A stretch of 46,530 nt of DNA from Acinetobacter sp. GTDB taxonomy: Bacteria; Pseudomonadota; Gammaproteobacteria; Pseudomonadales; Moraxellaceae. The notes below the pieces were generated by a model. The model was not told the DNA's origin and did no database searches. It worked only from the letters and a program-made list of their open reading frames with translations. The DNA lies in assembly GCA_008017315.1 (NCBI GenBank), contig SSHE01000027.1, positions 1 through 46,530 of the forward strand, in the 5' to 3' direction. Position 1 is the first letter of the stretch, and the number at the start of each line of letters is the position of its first letter. The position numbers and the translations under genes are program-made. Positions 19,373 to 30,043 of the stretch are shown in pieces.

Positions 19373-19984
19373 TCAATCATCGGAATCTAAATGGGCTAAT
19401 GTGGTTTTTAAACTTTGAATTGCACGATGATAGTGGGTTTTGACACTGCCTTCACTACAATTCATAATTTTCGCTGTTGCTGCTGTATCAAAGCCTTCCC
19501 ATGCCCGTAACATAAATGCCTGCTGTTGGCGGACGGGAAGTGCTTGAACTGCTGCATGAATTTCATCTGCTGTTGCTTCTTGTGCGATGCTCATACTCGG
19601 TTCAATCTGATTTTGGTCGGCAATGTCGAGTTCTTCGTCCTCATCGGATAGAGGATTTAAGCGTAGCCAACCAAATCGTTGTGCACGACGAGCTTCTTTG
19701 CGTCGCCAGTCCAATAATTTGTGATTTAAAATAGTATAAAACAAGGGATACCATTCATCCATGGGTTTATCGGGATAGCTTTGGTGCAGAGCAATAAAGG
19801 CTTCCTGTACCAAGTCCATCGCAATATCTCGCTGACCGTGACAGGCATTTTCCATCATCACCAAGGCACGACCACTTATCTCTTGCATAAAGAGCTGTAA
19901 GCGTTTCTCAAGACGTACAGGCACGTTTTGTTTCGTGTCTTCGACCTTGGGTATTAAGTCCATGGAAATGGAAAGTCCTGTCAT
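19373..19984 (-). CDS. ECF-type RNA polymerase sigma factor
   Basis: A 203-residue sigma-70 family protein with only regions 2 and 4. Region 2 reads DLVQEAFIALHQSYPD and LFYTILNHKLLDWRRKEARR. Region 4 reads ALPVRQQQAFMLRAWEGF followed by the helix-turn-helix NCSEGSVKTHYHRAIQSL. Such factors direct RNA polymerase to a small regulon, often envelope-related, and are usually held by a membrane anti-sigma factor; the next gene fits that. An alternative start at 19963 would remove seven residues. The spacing to the next gene is short and the coding ends nearly touch. Regulon and signal are unknown. Confidence 0.88.
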   Translation of the reverse strand: MTGLSISMDLIPKVEDTKQNVPVRLEKRLQLFMQEISGRALVMMENACHGQRDIAMDLVQEAFIALHQSYPDKPMDEWYPLFYTILNHKLLDWRRKEARRAQRFGWLRLNPLSDEDEELDIADQNQIEPSMSIAQEATADEIHAAVQALPVRQQQAFMLRAWEGFDTAATAKIMNCSEGSVKTHYHRAIQSLKTTLAHLDSDD

Positions 19985-20120
19985 GATGACAACCCATTTT
20001 TCTCTATCTACTATATAACGTATAAGAGATGAAATTGGTTTACAGTTGAAATATAAATTATGGCTTATTTTAGCGTATTATCGTCTGAAACTGACAAAAA
20101 TATAGCAAAATGCTGAAAAA

Positions 20121-20897
20121 TTAAACAAGTCGTTGTCGCATCATTTCAAATAAACACACGGAACCTGCGATAGCGACATTGAGGGATTCTTGTCCTCCAG
20201 GTTGAGGGATGGTGACCGATTGTGCTTGTGTTAATAGTTCTGGATGTACGCCTTGTCCTTCATTGCCGAGAATCCAGACACAAGGGGAAGATAAATCGAG
20301 CTGATAAATGCTGGCAGGGCGGTGGGAGCTAGTGGCATAGACTGGAATATGGAAATTTTGCAAAATATCTTGATTTTCAATCATTTCAAATAGTTGTAGT
20401 GAGAAGTGTGCTCCCATTGCAGCACGTAATACTTTTGGTGACCAGAGGCTGGCTGTGCCTGTCGTGCTGAGGACTTGTTGGATTCCGACTGCTGCAGCAG
20501 AGCGTAACAATGTGCCCACATTGCCAGGGTCTTGAATACGATCCAAAATGAGGGTATCTACTGTGGCTAACCAAGGGGATTGTATTTGTGGTAAAGCAAT
20601 GATGGCCATTAATGGGGTACTTTGCCCAAGTGGGCTGATACTTTTATACATTTGTTCAGAAATAATATAAATCGGGCAAGTGGTGGGTGCGAGAGCATCC
20701 TGATTTTCGGGGTGGTTTAATCCTTGTTCTGTGCTAAAAATACAGTCGGGCTGTTTGCCGCTATGTAAATAACTTTCAATGAGATGTGCACCTTCTAGTA
20801 CGGTTTGTTGTTGTTTTTTGCGTAAACTGGCGTGTTCAATGAGACCACGTAATTGTTTGAGTTTGGGGTTGTCTTTGGATTCGATATATTGTGGCAT
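20121..20897 (-). CDS. TrmH/SpoU-family RNA 2'-O-methyltransferase
   Basis: A 258-residue SPOUT methyltransferase. The N-terminal substrate-binding domain starts with KDNPKLKQLRGL, usual for this group. The knotted SAM-binding domain has all three motifs: LDRIQDPGNVGTLLRSAAAV, ILGNEGQGV and IPQPGGQESLNVAIAGSV. Such enzymes methylate ribose 2'-OH in tRNA or rRNA. The target nucleotide cannot be assigned from sequence alone; the N-terminal domain looks closer to RlmB/TsnR-like rRNA enzymes than to TrmH. It probably forms its own unit downstream of fbp. Confidence 0.9.
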   Translation of the reverse strand: MPQYIESKDNPKLKQLRGLIEHASLRKKQQQTVLEGAHLIESYLHSGKQPDCIFSTEQGLNHPENQDALAPTTCPIYIISEQMYKSISPLGQSTPLMAIIALPQIQSPWLATVDTLILDRIQDPGNVGTLLRSAAAVGIQQVLSTTGTASLWSPKVLRAAMGAHFSLQLFEMIENQDILQNFHIPVYATSSHRPASIYQLDLSSPCVWILGNEGQGVHPELLTQAQSVTIPQPGGQESLNVAIAGSVCLFEMMRQRLV

Positions 20898-20955
20898 AAT
20901 TTCACTTCAACAAAAGGGCTAAAATTTTAGCGATTTTAGCCCATAAAAATAAATT

Positions 20956-21933
20956 TTAGGCTTGATGATAGCTCACAACACGTTCAACTTCGGCCTTTGA
21001 ACCAAGTATGACGGGAATACGCTGGTGTAGGTTATTCGATGCGACATCCATAATATCCTGACGACCTGTCGATGATTTTCCACCTGCTTGTTCAATTAAA
21101 AAGCTCATGGGATTGGCTTCATACATCAAGCGTAATCGACCAGCTTTGTTGGGGTCTTTGAAGTCATACGGATAAAGGAAAATTCCACCACGAGTGAGAA
21201 TACGATGTACATCACCGACCATACAGGCAACCCAACGCATATTAAAATCTTTGCCACGTATGCCTGTTTTACCCTCTAATAATTCTGCAATATATCGTTG
21301 TACAGGTTGTTCCCAATGGCGTTGGTTGGAGGTATTGATGGCAAATTCTTGGGTTTCTTCGGGGATTTGTATATTTTCATGCGTTAAAACAAATTGTTTG
21401 CTTTCTGGATTGAAAGTAAACATATTTACCCCTTGACCTGTGGTGAGTACCAACATGGTGGATGGCCCATAGAGGACATATCCTGCAGCAACTTGCTGGC
21501 GACCATTTTGGAAAAAGTCTTCAGTTTTTACAGGTTGTGCATCTGTTTTTAGAATCGAAAAAATCGTGCCCACACACATATTGATGTCAATATTGCTTGA
21601 ACCATCCAGTGGGTCAAAGAGTACCAGATATTGACCTGTAGCCTGTGCTGGTGTCATATCATCCAATTCTTCAGATGCCAGTGCAGCAACGGCAGGGTGT
21701 TGTTGTAATGCGGCAATGAGCATGTCATTAGAAATCACATCCAATTTTTTTTGTGTTTCACCTTGTATGTTTTCATTTTCAGCACTGCCAAGAATACCTG
21801 CTAGTGCACCTTGCTGTAAGGCAGCATCAATATCTTGACAAGTCTGGGCAATCGTATCAATCACTTGTATGAGGGGGGTGGTCAAATGTGCAGCGTGTTG
21901 TTGTAAAAATTGGGAAAATGAAACATTTGACAT
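20956..21933 (-). CDS. fbp: Class I fructose-1,6-bisphosphatase
   Basis: FBPase removes the 1-phosphate of fructose-1,6-bisphosphate in gluconeogenesis, an important step in bacteria that grow mainly on organic acids. The 325-residue protein has the class I metal site [14 protein letters not shown] (about 106-119), the [17 protein letters not shown] segment of the N-terminal half, and [19 protein letters not shown] near the C-terminus. The start at 21933 is chosen over one 84 nt upstream because GGAG lies 7 nt before it and homologues begin there. It is divergent from the small gene at 22095. Confidence 0.95.
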   Translation of the reverse strand: MSNVSFSQFLQQHAAHLTTPLIQVIDTIAQTCQDIDAALQQGALAGILGSAENENIQGETQKKLDVISNDMLIAALQQHPAVAALASEELDDMTPAQATGQYLVLFDPLDGSSNIDINMCVGTIFSILKTDAQPVKTEDFFQNGRQQVAAGYVLYGPSTMLVLTTGQGVNMFTFNPESKQFVLTHENIQIPEETQEFAINTSNQRHWEQPVQRYIAELLEGKTGIRGKDFNMRWVACMVGDVHRILTRGGIFLYPYDFKDPNKAGRLRLMYEANPMSFLIEQAGGKSSTGRQDIMDVASNNLHQRIPVILGSKAEVERVVSYHQA

Positions 21934-22094
21934 AAACCAGCTCCAGAATTTCGAAAGGTGCGTAGTATCGCATAAATTACGGCAAAACCTAAGTCGTGTT
22001 AAAAATTTTAGCCACAATTTGATACAGGCTATGCCTTGCAGTTTTTGGCTAACGTGTTAAGTTAAATCAACGAGCGAAGTTTAAAGGAATAATG

Positions 22095-22280
22095 ATGAGT
22101 ACAGTTAAGTTTGATAAAGTGCCAACACATGCCGAATCGACGACGGTTGAGGGGATTGGGCGAGATGTGATTGAGCAAGCATGGCAGTCGTATGAAGCAA
22201 AACCTGAATATAAGGAATTTAATAAACATGACTTGATTGAGTCAATGTTGCCGCATCAGCAAGACGATCAGCAAAAGTAG
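22095..22280 (+). CDS. Small conserved-looking hypothetical protein
   Basis: A 61-residue soluble, charged protein that I do not recognise by function. AAAGGA lies 6 nt before this ATG; the adjacent upstream ATG (22092) would leave only 3 nt, so the second is preferred. The composition (IEQAWQSYEAKPEYKEFNKH) looks like a real, helical small protein, not a shadow frame. It lies about 45 nt upstream of rimI on the same strand and is probably cotranscribed. No function is proposed. Confidence 0.65.
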   Translation: MSTVKFDKVPTHAESTTVEGIGRDVIEQAWQSYEAKPEYKEFNKHDLIESMLPHQQDDQQK

Positions 22281-22325
22281 TCTGAGAGGTGACTATATGT
22301 TGCATCACTGTTTTGGATGAGAAAG

Positions 22326-22790
22326 ATGTATATTCGATTGATGCAAGTTGCTGATGTTACGCAAATCCTTGAGATTGAACAGCAGGTACAATTTCATCCA
22401 TGGACAGCCAGGCAATTTAGAGACAGTTTAGACTCTTATCAATGTACGGTACTTGAACTGGATGAGCAAGTAGCAGGTTTCTGTATTATGCAACCTGTGC
22501 TAGATGAAGCGAATTTACTTTTGATGGCGATAGCGCCACAGCAACAGGGCAAAGGTTTGGGTTTTCAGCTTTTACAAGATGCGATTGAACGCTTAGGTGA
22601 AAAATGCGTCCAAATTTTTTTGGAAGTACGAGAAAGTAATCAGGCGGCGATTGCACTGTATGAGAAAGCAGGCTTTCACCAGATTGATATGCGTAAACAT
22701 TATTATCCTGCACCCAATGGTAAAAAAGAACATGCGGTGATTATGGTGAATATGTTACAGGCAGAAAATTTTAGTTTTAACGTCGTCTAA
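22326..22790 (+). CDS. rimI: Ribosomal protein bS18 alanine N-acetyltransferase RimI
   Basis: RimI is a GNAT acetyltransferase that acetylates the N-terminal alanine of ribosomal protein S18. The 154-residue product has the acetyl-CoA loop QQQGKGLGFQLLQ, then VRESNQAAIALYEKAGF, with the YYPAPNGKKEHAVIM end characteristic of RimI. A start 9 nt upstream (22317) is possible but has no ribosome site; GGATGAG precedes the chosen ATG. The last 14 nt overlap the 3' end of bpt on the other strand, a tail-to-tail overlap with no room for a terminator between them. Confidence 0.9.
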   Translation: MYIRLMQVADVTQILEIEQQVQFHPWTARQFRDSLDSYQCTVLELDEQVAGFCIMQPVLDEANLLLMAIAPQQQGKGLGFQLLQDAIERLGEKCVQIFLEVRESNQAAIALYEKAGFHQIDMRKHYYPAPNGKKEHAVIMVNMLQAENFSFNVV

Positions 22791-23586
22791 AATGTCTAGG
22801 TAGTGTGGTGAGGAGGGAGTCGCCTAATCGTTGTACTTCATCCTGAGCAAGTGGTTTTTCGATATAGTGCCATTCGCCATCAATGAGGATTTCGATGGGG
22901 GTGTATTGTGCTTTATAATTCATGCGATTAGAGTGAGGTACCCAATAACCAAGATAGAGGTAATTTAATCCTTGTGCTTTGACATAGTCAATTTGTTGTA
23001 GGATGGAAAATACACCCAAACTTCTTCGGCTTTCGTCTGGATCAAAGAACGTGTAAACCGCAGAAATCCCATCATCGAGTTGGTCACAGGTCGCTACACT
23101 GAGTAGCTGTTCATCTTTCCACAGTTCCAGAAAAAAACTATGGGTACAATTATTGAGGATAAACTTTTCAAATTGATCATAGTCGGGTGGAAACATATCT
23201 CCATCAGCGTGTCTTAGACGGATATATTTATCATATAAATCATAATGAAAATCTTGTACTTGTGTTGTTGGTCGGAGATGAAGTCTTAAATCTTGATTAC
23301 GTTTGTAGGCTTTCTTTTGTAGGCTATTGGGTTGGAATGTGGCGACGGGGACACGAGAGGATAGGCACTGACGACATAGATGACATTCAGGGCGATAAAT
23401 GTATTCACCACTACGCCTAAAACCTGTACGAGAAAGTTCCGATAAGGTCACAGTATCGATTTTTTGTACCGCAGGGTCGAGAAAGACCATACGTGCCGAA
23501 CGACGCACCAGATAACTACAGTCATGTGCTGGCGTGATGAAATATTGTAAATTATCCAATGCACTTGGTGGATGGTATGATTTCAT
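22777..23586 (-). CDS. bpt: Aspartate/glutamate leucyltransferase (Bpt, ATE family)
   Basis: Bpt transfers leucine from Leu-tRNA to proteins with N-terminal Asp or Glu, marking them for ClpS/ClpAP degradation. The 269-residue protein has the ATE N-terminal cysteine region (HDCSYLVRRSARMVF, then ECHLCRQCLSSRVPV) and the acyltransferase core with SIQ-type pieces such as GLNYLYLGYWVPHSNRMNYK. ATG 23586 is chosen over a TTG two codons upstream. It lies 17 nt downstream of aat, and the two transferases of the bacterial N-degron pathway form one operon. Confidence 0.93.
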   Translation of the reverse strand: MKSYHPPSALDNLQYFITPAHDCSYLVRRSARMVFLDPAVQKIDTVTLSELSRTGFRRSGEYIYRPECHLCRQCLSSRVPVATFQPNSLQKKAYKRNQDLRLHLRPTTQVQDFHYDLYDKYIRLRHADGDMFPPDYDQFEKFILNNCTHSFFLELWKDEQLLSVATCDQLDDGISAVYTFFDPDESRRSLGVFSILQQIDYVKAQGLNYLYLGYWVPHSNRMNYKAQYTPIEILIDGEWHYIEKPLAQDEVQRLGDSLLTTLPRHFRRR

Positions 23587-23603
23587 CAGCAACTCAGTAT
23601 ATT

Positions 23604-24329
23604 TCAGAATAATTTTTGCTTTATTGCAATTTCTTTAGAAGAAAATACACTGTTTTGGTAGGAATTCCAATCCATTTGTGGTCGCTTTATAATCGCTTGT
23701 AAACTGTTCAGATAATCGGTACGAGATAGCGTCGTCGCGCCTAGACTGAGTAAATGCTCATTGACCAGTTGGCAATCAATCCATGGTAGTTGATGTGCTT
23801 GCCCAATGAGCATCAAAGTATAAAATGCCATTTTCGAAACATCTGTGGCTCGGCTAAACATGGATTCACCAAAGCAGCCTTGACCTATCGTGACACCATA
23901 CAAGCCGCCGACTAAATCGGTCTCTTGCCAAACTTCAATACTATACGCATAGCCAGCAGCAAAGAGGGCTGTGTAACCCTGCACAATGTCTTCGCTAATC
24001 CATGTATCTTGTGCATAACTACGTGGCATGGCACAAGCACGGATGACTTGCTCAAAAGCATGATTGATCGTGATGCGGTAATCATGCTTTTTCATGTTGC
24101 GGAGCAGAGATTTGCTTGGTGTGTATAGCTGTGGTTGAATAATACAGCGTGGTTCTGGACACCACCAGCAAATAGGCTCACCTGCATTAAACCAAGGAAA
24201 TAAGCCTCGACTATACGCATAGAGTAATGTTTGGGGCTGTAAATCCCCACCCATGCAAATCAGCCCTTCACCATCAGGGTCGGCAAGCAAAGGGTCTGGA
24301 AAATCGTAGATACAATGAAAATCGGTCAT
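23604..24329 (-). CDS. aat: Leucyl/phenylalanyl-tRNA--protein transferase
   Basis: Aat adds Leu or Phe to proteins with N-terminal Lys or Arg, creating primary N-degrons. The 241-residue protein carries the family blocks [36 protein letters not shown] and [12 protein letters not shown]. Together with bpt downstream it can feed both classes of secondary destabilising residues into ClpS-dependent proteolysis. Its start at 24329 is just downstream of the trxB terminator, so it probably has its own promoter in the trxB 3' region or is read through. Confidence 0.95.
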   Translation of the reverse strand: MTDFHCIYDFPDPLLADPDGEGLICMGGDLQPQTLLYAYSRGLFPWFNAGEPICWWCPEPRCIIQPQLYTPSKSLLRNMKKHDYRITINHAFEQVIRACAMPRSYAQDTWISEDIVQGYTALFAAGYAYSIEVWQETDLVGGLYGVTIGQGCFGESMFSRATDVSKMAFYTLMLIGQAHQLPWIDCQLVNEHLLSLGATTLSRTDYLNSLQAIIKRPQMDWNSYQNSVFSSKEIAIKQKLF

Positions 24330-24343
24330 AGTATAGCAAAAGA

Positions 24344-24366
24344 AAAGAGCGAAAAAATCGCTCTTT
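24344..24366 (-). terminator. Terminator between trxB and aat
   Basis: AAAGAGCGA (24344-24352) pairs with TCGCTCTTT (24358-24366) around a 5-nt loop of A residues. In the minus-strand transcript the stem is followed by TTCTTTTG, a modest U-tract. It lies just after the trxB stop and before the aat start. Confidence 0.7.
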
Positions 24367-24371
24367 CAGCC

Positions 24372-25478
<1,107 letters not shown>

Positions 25479-25612
25479 CTAAGCATTTACCTTTTAAATC
25501 GTGGTCTAGTGGTTTTGCTTCAAGTAGAACATCATGAGCAATGCGTAATCACATGACTTGTCCTAATCGCATCATATCCGTGAGCTGGGTAGAATAAACG
25601 GTTGAAGAAAAA

Positions 25613-26536
25613 CTACTCTTCTGGATAAGCTGCCTTTTTTAGACTGGAAATGTCGGTTTCAGGTGAACAAAGCGAAATAAAATCATAACCATAGCCACGG
25701 AGTAAATGCCCTTTACGTACCGCAATCCACGTGGTATTTGTACCAAATAAATCCGTCTTGATTTGTTTTAAACGATAATCTCGCTCGGCATCATACGCTA
25801 CGCTATTGACAATCCCAATACCCATACCCAGTTCGACATAAGTTTTGATGACATCGGCATCCAGTGCCGCCATCACAATATCAATATTGATAGCTGCATT
25901 TTCAAAGGCTTTATCTATCTTGGAGCGTCCAGTAAATCCGCCATGATAGGTAATAATCGGATGCTGTGCCAAGTCCTGCAAACTTATATGATCTGCTTGT
26001 GCCAATGAATGGTCTTTCGGTGTAATAATGCTGTGTTGCCATTGATAATAAGGAATACTGGCAAGCATGTCTTCAGCCGTAAGCGATTCCGTTGCAATGC
26101 CAATATCGGCTTCACCTTGCCGTAACATCTCGGCGATTTCAATCGGGCTGGCTTGTTGCAAAATGAGTTGTACTTTGGGAAAGAGCTTTTTAAATGCACT
26201 GACAATGGGTGGCAATATGTAACGTGCCTGTGTGTGTGTGGTGGCAATGGTTAAAGCCCCCTCATCGACACGGTTAAAATCATCGGCTAGACGTTTGATA
26301 TTATCTGCATCGACCAGCATTCGCTCGACAATATCTAATAGTGCCTGTCCAGGTTCGGTTAGACCTAGTAGCCGTTTGCCTTTGCGGATAAAAAGCTGTA
26401 CGCCAAGCTCATCCTCAAGGTCTTTGATGTGCTTACTCACGCCAGATTGTGAGGTATAAAGTGCGTTCGATGCTTCGGTCAAATTGTAGTTTTGACGTAC
26501 TGTTTCACGGATGATACGAAGCTGTTGGAAATTCAC
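25613..26536 (-). CDS. CysB-family LysR-type regulator
   Basis: A 307-residue LysR-type activator of the CysB/Cbl group. The N-terminal helix-turn-helix reads NLTEASNALYTSQSGVSKHI, followed by the linker DELGVQLFIRKGKRL, a family hallmark. The effector domain includes TTHTQARYILPPIV and PIITYHGGFTGRSKIDKAF, where CysB proteins bind acetylserine or sulfate-type anions. It is the last gene of the sulfate transport operon, 17 nt after cysA, so it likely controls sulfur assimilation genes, including its own operon. Whether it is CysB itself or a Cbl-like paralogue cannot be told here. Confidence 0.9.
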   Translation of the reverse strand: MNFQQLRIIRETVRQNYNLTEASNALYTSQSGVSKHIKDLEDELGVQLFIRKGKRLLGLTEPGQALLDIVERMLVDADNIKRLADDFNRVDEGALTIATTHTQARYILPPIVSAFKKLFPKVQLILQQASPIEIAEMLRQGEADIGIATESLTAEDMLASIPYYQWQHSIITPKDHSLAQADHISLQDLAQHPIITYHGGFTGRSKIDKAFENAAINIDIVMAALDADVIKTYVELGMGIGIVNSVAYDAERDYRLKQIKTDLFGTNTTWIAVRKGHLLRGYGYDFISLCSPETDISSLKKAAYPEE

Positions 26537-26553
26537 GATTTTATTCCTCGCCT

Positions 26554-27615
26554 TTAAGCATAGTGTTTTGCATCAAAAATATGAATATTGGATGCTGTAA
26601 CCCAGACGGTTTGTTGCGGTTGTAAGTTTAATTGTTTGGACTGTTCGGGTGTTAATGATATTTCAATTAATTGTCCATCTTGGTCTTGTAACTCGGCACG
26701 AATTTCCCCCGCAATCCAGATTTCACGCAAGACATTGGCTTGAATGGCATTGTCCTGTGCAATGGTATGGATATGCAGTTCATTTGGACGAGCAAAGGCA
26801 ATTACTTTATCCTGTTGTGCAGTTTGCTGCGGCAGGGTCATTTGACTATGTCCAAGTTGTAGGGTTTGCTGTTGAATTGTGCCATCGAAACGATTGGCTT
26901 GCCCGAGAAAATCAAACACAAATGGGCTGGCTGGGTGTTCATACACTTCACGAGGTGTCCCGATTTGTTCAATTTGACCTTTATTCATCACCACGATTTT
27001 ATCCGCAACTTCCAGTGCTTCTTCTTGGTCATGGGTGACAAAAATCGACGTGATGTGTAATTCATCATGCAAGGTACGCAACCAGCGACGTAACTCTTTA
27101 CGTACTTTGGCATCTAATGCACCGAAGGGTTCATCCAGTAATAGGACACGAGGTTCAACGGCCAAAGCACGTGCCAGAGCGATACGTTGGCGTTGCCCAC
27201 CAGAAAGTTGTGTAGGATAACGATTGGCTAAAAAACCAAGCTGAACCAAATCTAATAGGCGAGTGACACGTTGTTTAATGTCAGCTTCGTTTGGACGTGT
27301 GGCACGTGGACGTACTCGTAAACCAAAGGCAACATTATCAAAAACAGTCATGTGACGAAACAACGCATAGTGCTGAAATACAAAGCCAACCTGACGATGA
27401 CGTACATGCAGTTGTGTGGCATCCTCACCCTCTAGTAATACCTGTCCTTTATCTGCCGATTCCAGACCCGCAATAATGCGTAATAATGAGGTTTTACCAC
27501 AGCCCGAAGGCCCAAGCAATGCCACCAATTCACCTTCTGGAAAATCCAGTGTGATATTTTTTAGAGCATGAAATGTAGCAAAATGCTTGTCGATATTTTT
27601 AACTTGAATACTCAT
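26554..27615 (-). CDS. cysA: Sulfate/thiosulfate ABC transporter ATP-binding protein
   Basis: CysA is the ATPase of the sulfate importer. The 353-residue protein has Walker [13 protein letters not shown], the Q-loop region [11 protein letters not shown], the ABC signature [15 protein letters not shown], Walker [14 protein letters not shown] and switch His in [12 protein letters not shown]-terminal TOBE-type regulatory domain follows from about residue 235. It sits between cysW and the cysB-like regulator with gaps of about 20 nt. Confidence 0.96.
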   Translation of the reverse strand: MSIQVKNIDKHFATFHALKNITLDFPEGELVALLGPSGCGKTSLLRIIAGLESADKGQVLLEGEDATQLHVRHRQVGFVFQHYALFRHMTVFDNVAFGLRVRPRATRPNEADIKQRVTRLLDLVQLGFLANRYPTQLSGGQRQRIALARALAVEPRVLLLDEPFGALDAKVRKELRRWLRTLHDELHITSIFVTHDQEEALEVADKIVVMNKGQIEQIGTPREVYEHPASPFVFDFLGQANRFDGTIQQQTLQLGHSQMTLPQQTAQQDKVIAFARPNELHIHTIAQDNAIQANVLREIWIAGEIRAELQDQDGQLIEISLTPEQSKQLNLQPQQTVWVTASNIHIFDAKHYA

Positions 27616-27636
27616 TTTTTTGTTCCTTGATTATGC

Positions 27637-28509
27637 TCAATCTTGATCAATAGATGCACGTTCCTGACGATATTCCACCCATGTTTTAATGATCAGGGTG
27701 ACAATTGCCAGTAAAGCCAGCAGTGATGACACAGCAAAGGCAGCACTAAATTGATACTCGTTATATAAAATCTCAATGTGTAGGGGTAAGGTATTGGTTT
27801 CACCACGAATATGTCCAGAAACCACCGATACCGCACCAAACTCGCCCATGGCTCTAGCATTACAGAGAATGACACCGTAAAGCAGTCCCCATTTGATATT
27901 GGGCAGGGTAATTTTCCAAAAAGTTTGCCAGCCATTTGCACCCAGAACAATTGCGGCCTCTTCTTCTTCTGTGCCTTGTGCTTCCATGAGTGGAATCAAC
28001 TCACGGGCAACAAAAGGCACAGTGATAAAAATAGTTGCAAGGACAATGGCAGGCACGGCATATAAAATCTGGATATCATGTTGCTGTAACCAGTTCCCCC
28101 ACCAGCCCTGTGTTCCAAATAGCAATACCAACATTAACCCTGCAATCACAGGTGACACCGAAAAAGGTAAATCAATTAATGTTGTAAGGATGGTTTTTCC
28201 TTTAAACTGGAATTTTGCCACCGACCACGCTGCAGCGATACCAAAGACCACGTTGATGGGCACAGCAATGGCAGCTGTAAGTAAAGTGAGTTTCACCGCA
28301 GCCAGTGTATTATGGTCAAATAGTGCTGCACTAAAAACCTGAATACCCTGACGAAATGCTTCAACAAATACCAAAATTAACGGTAATAGCAAGCAACTCA
28401 CAAAGAAGAGCAATGCAATACCAAGTAGGGTATAGCGTACCGACGAGGGTTCACGTGTTGCATCACGCCCCTGTAAAGTCTGATTAAAGTGATGATGTAT
28501 ACGACTCAT
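27637..28509 (-). CDS. cysW: Sulfate ABC transporter permease CysW
   Basis: CysW is one of the two inner-membrane permeases of the sulfate importer. The 290-residue protein has about six membrane segments, starting at [19 protein letters not shown]. The EAA-type loop [19 protein letters not shown] docks onto CysA, and [13 protein letters not shown] is a family block. Its ATG overlaps the cysT stop (ATGA, 4 nt), implying translational coupling. Confidence 0.95.
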   Translation of the reverse strand: MSRIHHHFNQTLQGRDATREPSSVRYTLLGIALLFFVSCLLLPLILVFVEAFRQGIQVFSAALFDHNTLAAVKLTLLTAAIAVPINVVFGIAAAWSVAKFQFKGKTILTTLIDLPFSVSPVIAGLMLVLLFGTQGWWGNWLQQHDIQILYAVPAIVLATIFITVPFVARELIPLMEAQGTEEEEAAIVLGANGWQTFWKITLPNIKWGLLYGVILCNARAMGEFGAVSVVSGHIRGETNTLPLHIEILYNEYQFSAAFAVSSLLALLAIVTLIIKTWVEYRQERASIDQD

Positions 28510-29339
28510 GAGGCGGTTCTTCCTGTACGGCGGCTTGCCCAGCTTTGTAAAAAGTTAATCAATAATAAAAACACAAATGAAATCATCAGCATCACTACAG
28601 CAATGGTGGTTGCACCTGCGTAGTCATATTCCTCCAAACGAGAAATAATCAACAATGGGGTGATTTCGGTTTTAAAGGGCTGATTGCCTGCAATAAAAAT
28701 GACCGAGCCATATTCACCGACACCACGAGCAAAGGCGAGGGCAAACCCAGTCAAAATTGCAGGATAGAGAATGGGTAGAATCACTTTATAGATAGTTTGT
28801 AAACGATTCGCACCCAAAGCACTGGCGGCTTCTTCCAATTCGGTTTCAATATCTGCCAATACAGGTTGTACCGTACGTACCACAAATGGAATACCAATAA
28901 AAATCAAAGCTAAAGTAATTCCTAATGGTGTATAGGCAATTTGAATGCTGACTTTGGCAAAATATTGCCCAATCCAACCGTTTGGTGAATATAAGGCAGT
29001 TAAGGCAATCCCAGCGACGGCAGTTGGTAATGCAAAAGGCAAATCGACTAAAGCATCGACAATTTTTTTGCCAAAAAAATCATAACGTACCAAACACCAC
29101 GCCAGTAACACACCAAAAAATACGTTGATGAGTGCAGCAATCAACGCTGTGGAAAAACTCAGTTGTAAAGATTTTAAAATCCGCTCTGACGTAATAATTT
29201 GCCAAAAACCCTCCCAGCCAATGCCAAGAGATTTCATTAATACCGCAGCAAGAGGAATGATGACAATCAAAGACAAATAAACCAGCGTAAAACCGAGCGA
29301 TAGCCCGAACCCAGGAATGACACGAGATTGACGTGACAT
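28506..29339 (-). CDS. cysT: Sulfate ABC transporter permease CysT
   Basis: CysT (CysU) pairs with CysW to form the sulfate channel. The 277-residue protein has about six membrane segments, the CysT-typical start [20 protein letters not shown], the EAA loop [19 protein letters not shown] and [17 protein letters not shown]. It lies 27 nt downstream of an alpha/beta-hydrolase gene that intervenes between sbp and cysT, and overlaps cysW by 4 nt. Confidence 0.95.
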   Translation of the reverse strand: MSRQSRVIPGFGLSLGFTLVYLSLIVIIPLAAVLMKSLGIGWEGFWQIITSERILKSLQLSFSTALIAALINVFFGVLLAWCLVRYDFFGKKIVDALVDLPFALPTAVAGIALTALYSPNGWIGQYFAKVSIQIAYTPLGITLALIFIGIPFVVRTVQPVLADIETELEEAASALGANRLQTIYKVILPILYPAILTGFALAFARGVGEYGSVIFIAGNQPFKTEITPLLIISRLEEYDYAGATTIAVVMLMISFVFLLLINFLQSWASRRTGRTAS

Positions 29340-29366
29340 AAAAATTCCTTATCCATCAAACATGGA

Positions 29367-29981
29367 TTAAATCGCAAAATGAAAAGATGAAAAATGATTT
29401 ATCGAGTGATGGCGAGTGACCCTCTGAGGTGTTGCCAGCATTTGCATATAGTCCAGAACCTGTGACCACTTGCCATAACCAGAAGCAACATTGATATGAC
29501 CTACCATGCCTTGATTGACATAGGGGATATTCCATGTTTTGGCATAGTGCAGGGCATCAGTCAATTTAAGCCAAGGGTCATTTTCACTGACCACCATTAA
29601 TGCAGGGATCGTCAAACGAAAGTTGCCAAATATGCGACTAAAATTTTCCTCATGGGTTGCAAAACCAGACTGGCTAAAACGTGCAGGATTGGCAGGTGCA
29701 ACCAGTAAGACCGATTGAATCCAATGTTTTAAAGCTGGATATTTTGCCAGAGCAGCAATGGTGGTTAAACAGCCAAAGCTGTGTGCAACCACCTGTACAG
29801 GACGATTTAAACTCATGACGTGTCTATAAAAATTATCGACCCACTGCGTTAAAATGGGTTGATTCCAATCTGCTTGTAGCACACGTGAGGAATTAGTAAT
29901 CTGCTGTTGTAACCATGACTGCCAGTGTGTTGCATCACTACCGCCGACACCTGGAACAATCACTGTATGTACATTTTTCAT
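29367..29981 (-). CDS. RBBP9/YdeN-family serine hydrolase within the sulfate operon
   Basis: A 204-residue cytoplasmic alpha/beta hydrolase of the RBBP9/YdeN group. The family start VPGVGGSDATHWQSWL (about 9-24) is followed by the nucleophile elbow AHSFG (S68), the acid in SENDPW (D135) and the catalytic His in VGHINVASGYG (H162), so the triad looks intact. The start at 29981 is chosen because GAGGA lies 8 nt upstream and the family begins there; a start 36 nt earlier adds unrelated residues. It sits between sbp and cysT on the same strand. Substrate and any role in sulfur metabolism are unknown; co-transcription is inferred from spacing. Confidence 0.87.
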   Translation of the reverse strand: MKNVHTVIVPGVGGSDATHWQSWLQQQITNSSRVLQADWNQPILTQWVDNFYRHVMSLNRPVQVVAHSFGCLTTIAALAKYPALKHWIQSVLLVAPANPARFSQSGFATHEENFSRIFGNFRLTIPALMVVSENDPWLKLTDALHYAKTWNIPYVNQGMVGHINVASGYGKWSQVLDYMQMLATPQRVTRHHSINHFSSFHFAI

Positions 29982-30043
29982 GGTCGGATTCCTCTTGTGA
30001 ACTTCTCTACACTTCAAATGTGGTCTAGATTGGGCTATACGAT

